Source: Clostridia bacterium
Lineage (GTDB): Bacteria; Bacillota; Clostridia; Oscillospirales; RGIG8002
Assembly: GCA_017453725.1 (NCBI GenBank)
Contig: JAFTEJ010000095.1
Span: forward strand, 1-32,428
Reading direction: 5' to 3'
Length of the DNA: 32,428 bases
The notes under the pieces were generated by a model that saw only the letters and a program-made list of their open reading frames with translations, did not search any database and was not told the origin of the DNA. Shown here one piece after another: positions 32,306 through 32,428 of this stretch. A program made the translations under genes and the position numbers. Each line of letters begins with the position of its first letter. The stretch's first letter is position 1.

Positions 32306-32428
32306 ACAACATAATGCCAATTATGTTGTATCTTACCCGGTCAAAAAGAGGTCGCGCTCTTTTTGAATACTTTGCAAAGTAAACCCTTAAAGGAGAGAAA
32401 AAACAATGACAAAGAAACACTCAGCGAA
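32306..32428 (+). repeat. Right arm of the 123-bp inverted repeat (cut by the window edge)
   Basis: It is the perfect reverse complement of 31965-32087. Contains hairpin 1, hairpin 2, ribosome binding site and the start of a second SipW-type gene. It runs to the last base of the window, so the true length is unknown. Confidence 0.95.
32406..32428 (+). CDS. Start of a second SipW-type gene (3' part missing)
   Basis: ATG at 32406 follows AAAGGAGAG at the same spacing as in the Hint-protein gene and encodes MTKKHSA before the window ends; the 23 coding bases are identical to the start of that gene. Only seven codons are visible, so the product is unknown beyond the start of a SipW-type signal peptide. 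It is either a real divergent paralogue with an identical leader, or an assembly artefact at a repeat. No promoter in the present orientation is seen upstream. Confidence 0.55.

Noticed and set aside
32202-32420. 72-codon minus-strand open frame across the inverted-repeat spacer
   Set aside because: It would run through the right arm's leader hairpins, has no ribosome binding site and no recognisable features.

Overview
The window reads as a GC-rich, anaerobic, monoderm Clostridia-type genome, probably an uncultured gut or rumen member of the Oscillospirales/Christensenellales kind. The support is indirect: L27 carries the Firmicutes N-terminal extension beside its protease Prp, dgt-dnaG-rpoD lie together, two proteins have SipW-type signal peptides, and three extracellular proteins end in dockerin-like repeats. 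No rRNA, tRNA, CRISPR array or transposase is visible.

Layout. 1-3.8 kb (+): the 3' part of a dockerin-bearing carbohydrate-binding-domain protein, then a beta-helix lipoprotein. 3.85-6.2 kb (-): an autoregulated cassette of GntR/YtrA-type repressor, ABC ATPase, ABC permease and GNAT acetyltransferase; a perfect operator palindrome sits right behind its -10 box. 6.3-12.8 kb (+): an envelope cluster of HtrA protease, HlyD/MacA-like adaptor, MacB-like ATPase and permease, then a Cthe_2159-like lipoprotein. HtrA and the lipoprotein have separate promoters with the same tandem TTCAAT repeats, which suggests one response regulator. 13.0-15.2 kb (-): a SipW-type beta-helix protein with a structured leader. 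15.5-17.3 kb: a segment flanked by two copies of the rpoD 3' end, holding a dockerin leucine-rich-repeat protein. 17.3-21.8 kb (-): yigZ-dgt-dnaG-rpoD. 22.0-22.2 kb (-): rpmE. 22.3-25.8 kb (-): a secreted GH78-like rhamnosidase with discoidin and dockerin modules. 25.9-27.0 kb (+): rplU-prp-rpmA behind a consensus promoter and a probable L21 leader. 27.0-27.6 kb: repeat-rich intergenic DNA. 27.7-32.0 kb (-): a 1443-residue SipW-type protein with a C-terminal Hint (hedgehog/intein-like) domain. The window ends in the start of an oppositely oriented gene with an identical first 123 bp.

The most unusual part is the 27.7-32.4 kb end. A giant surface protein carries a Hint module that has lost the usual C-terminal His-Asn. 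Its promoter lies in a 218-bp spacer between two perfect 123-bp inverted repeats, and each repeat carries the leader, ribosome binding site and start codon of a SipW-type gene. Flipping the spacer would move the promoter from one gene to the other. The same leader, with compensatory base changes in two hairpins, precedes the other SipW-type gene at 15.1 kb. The rpoD 3'-end duplication at 15.5/17.3 kb is a second notable structure and looks like the scar of a small integrated cassette.
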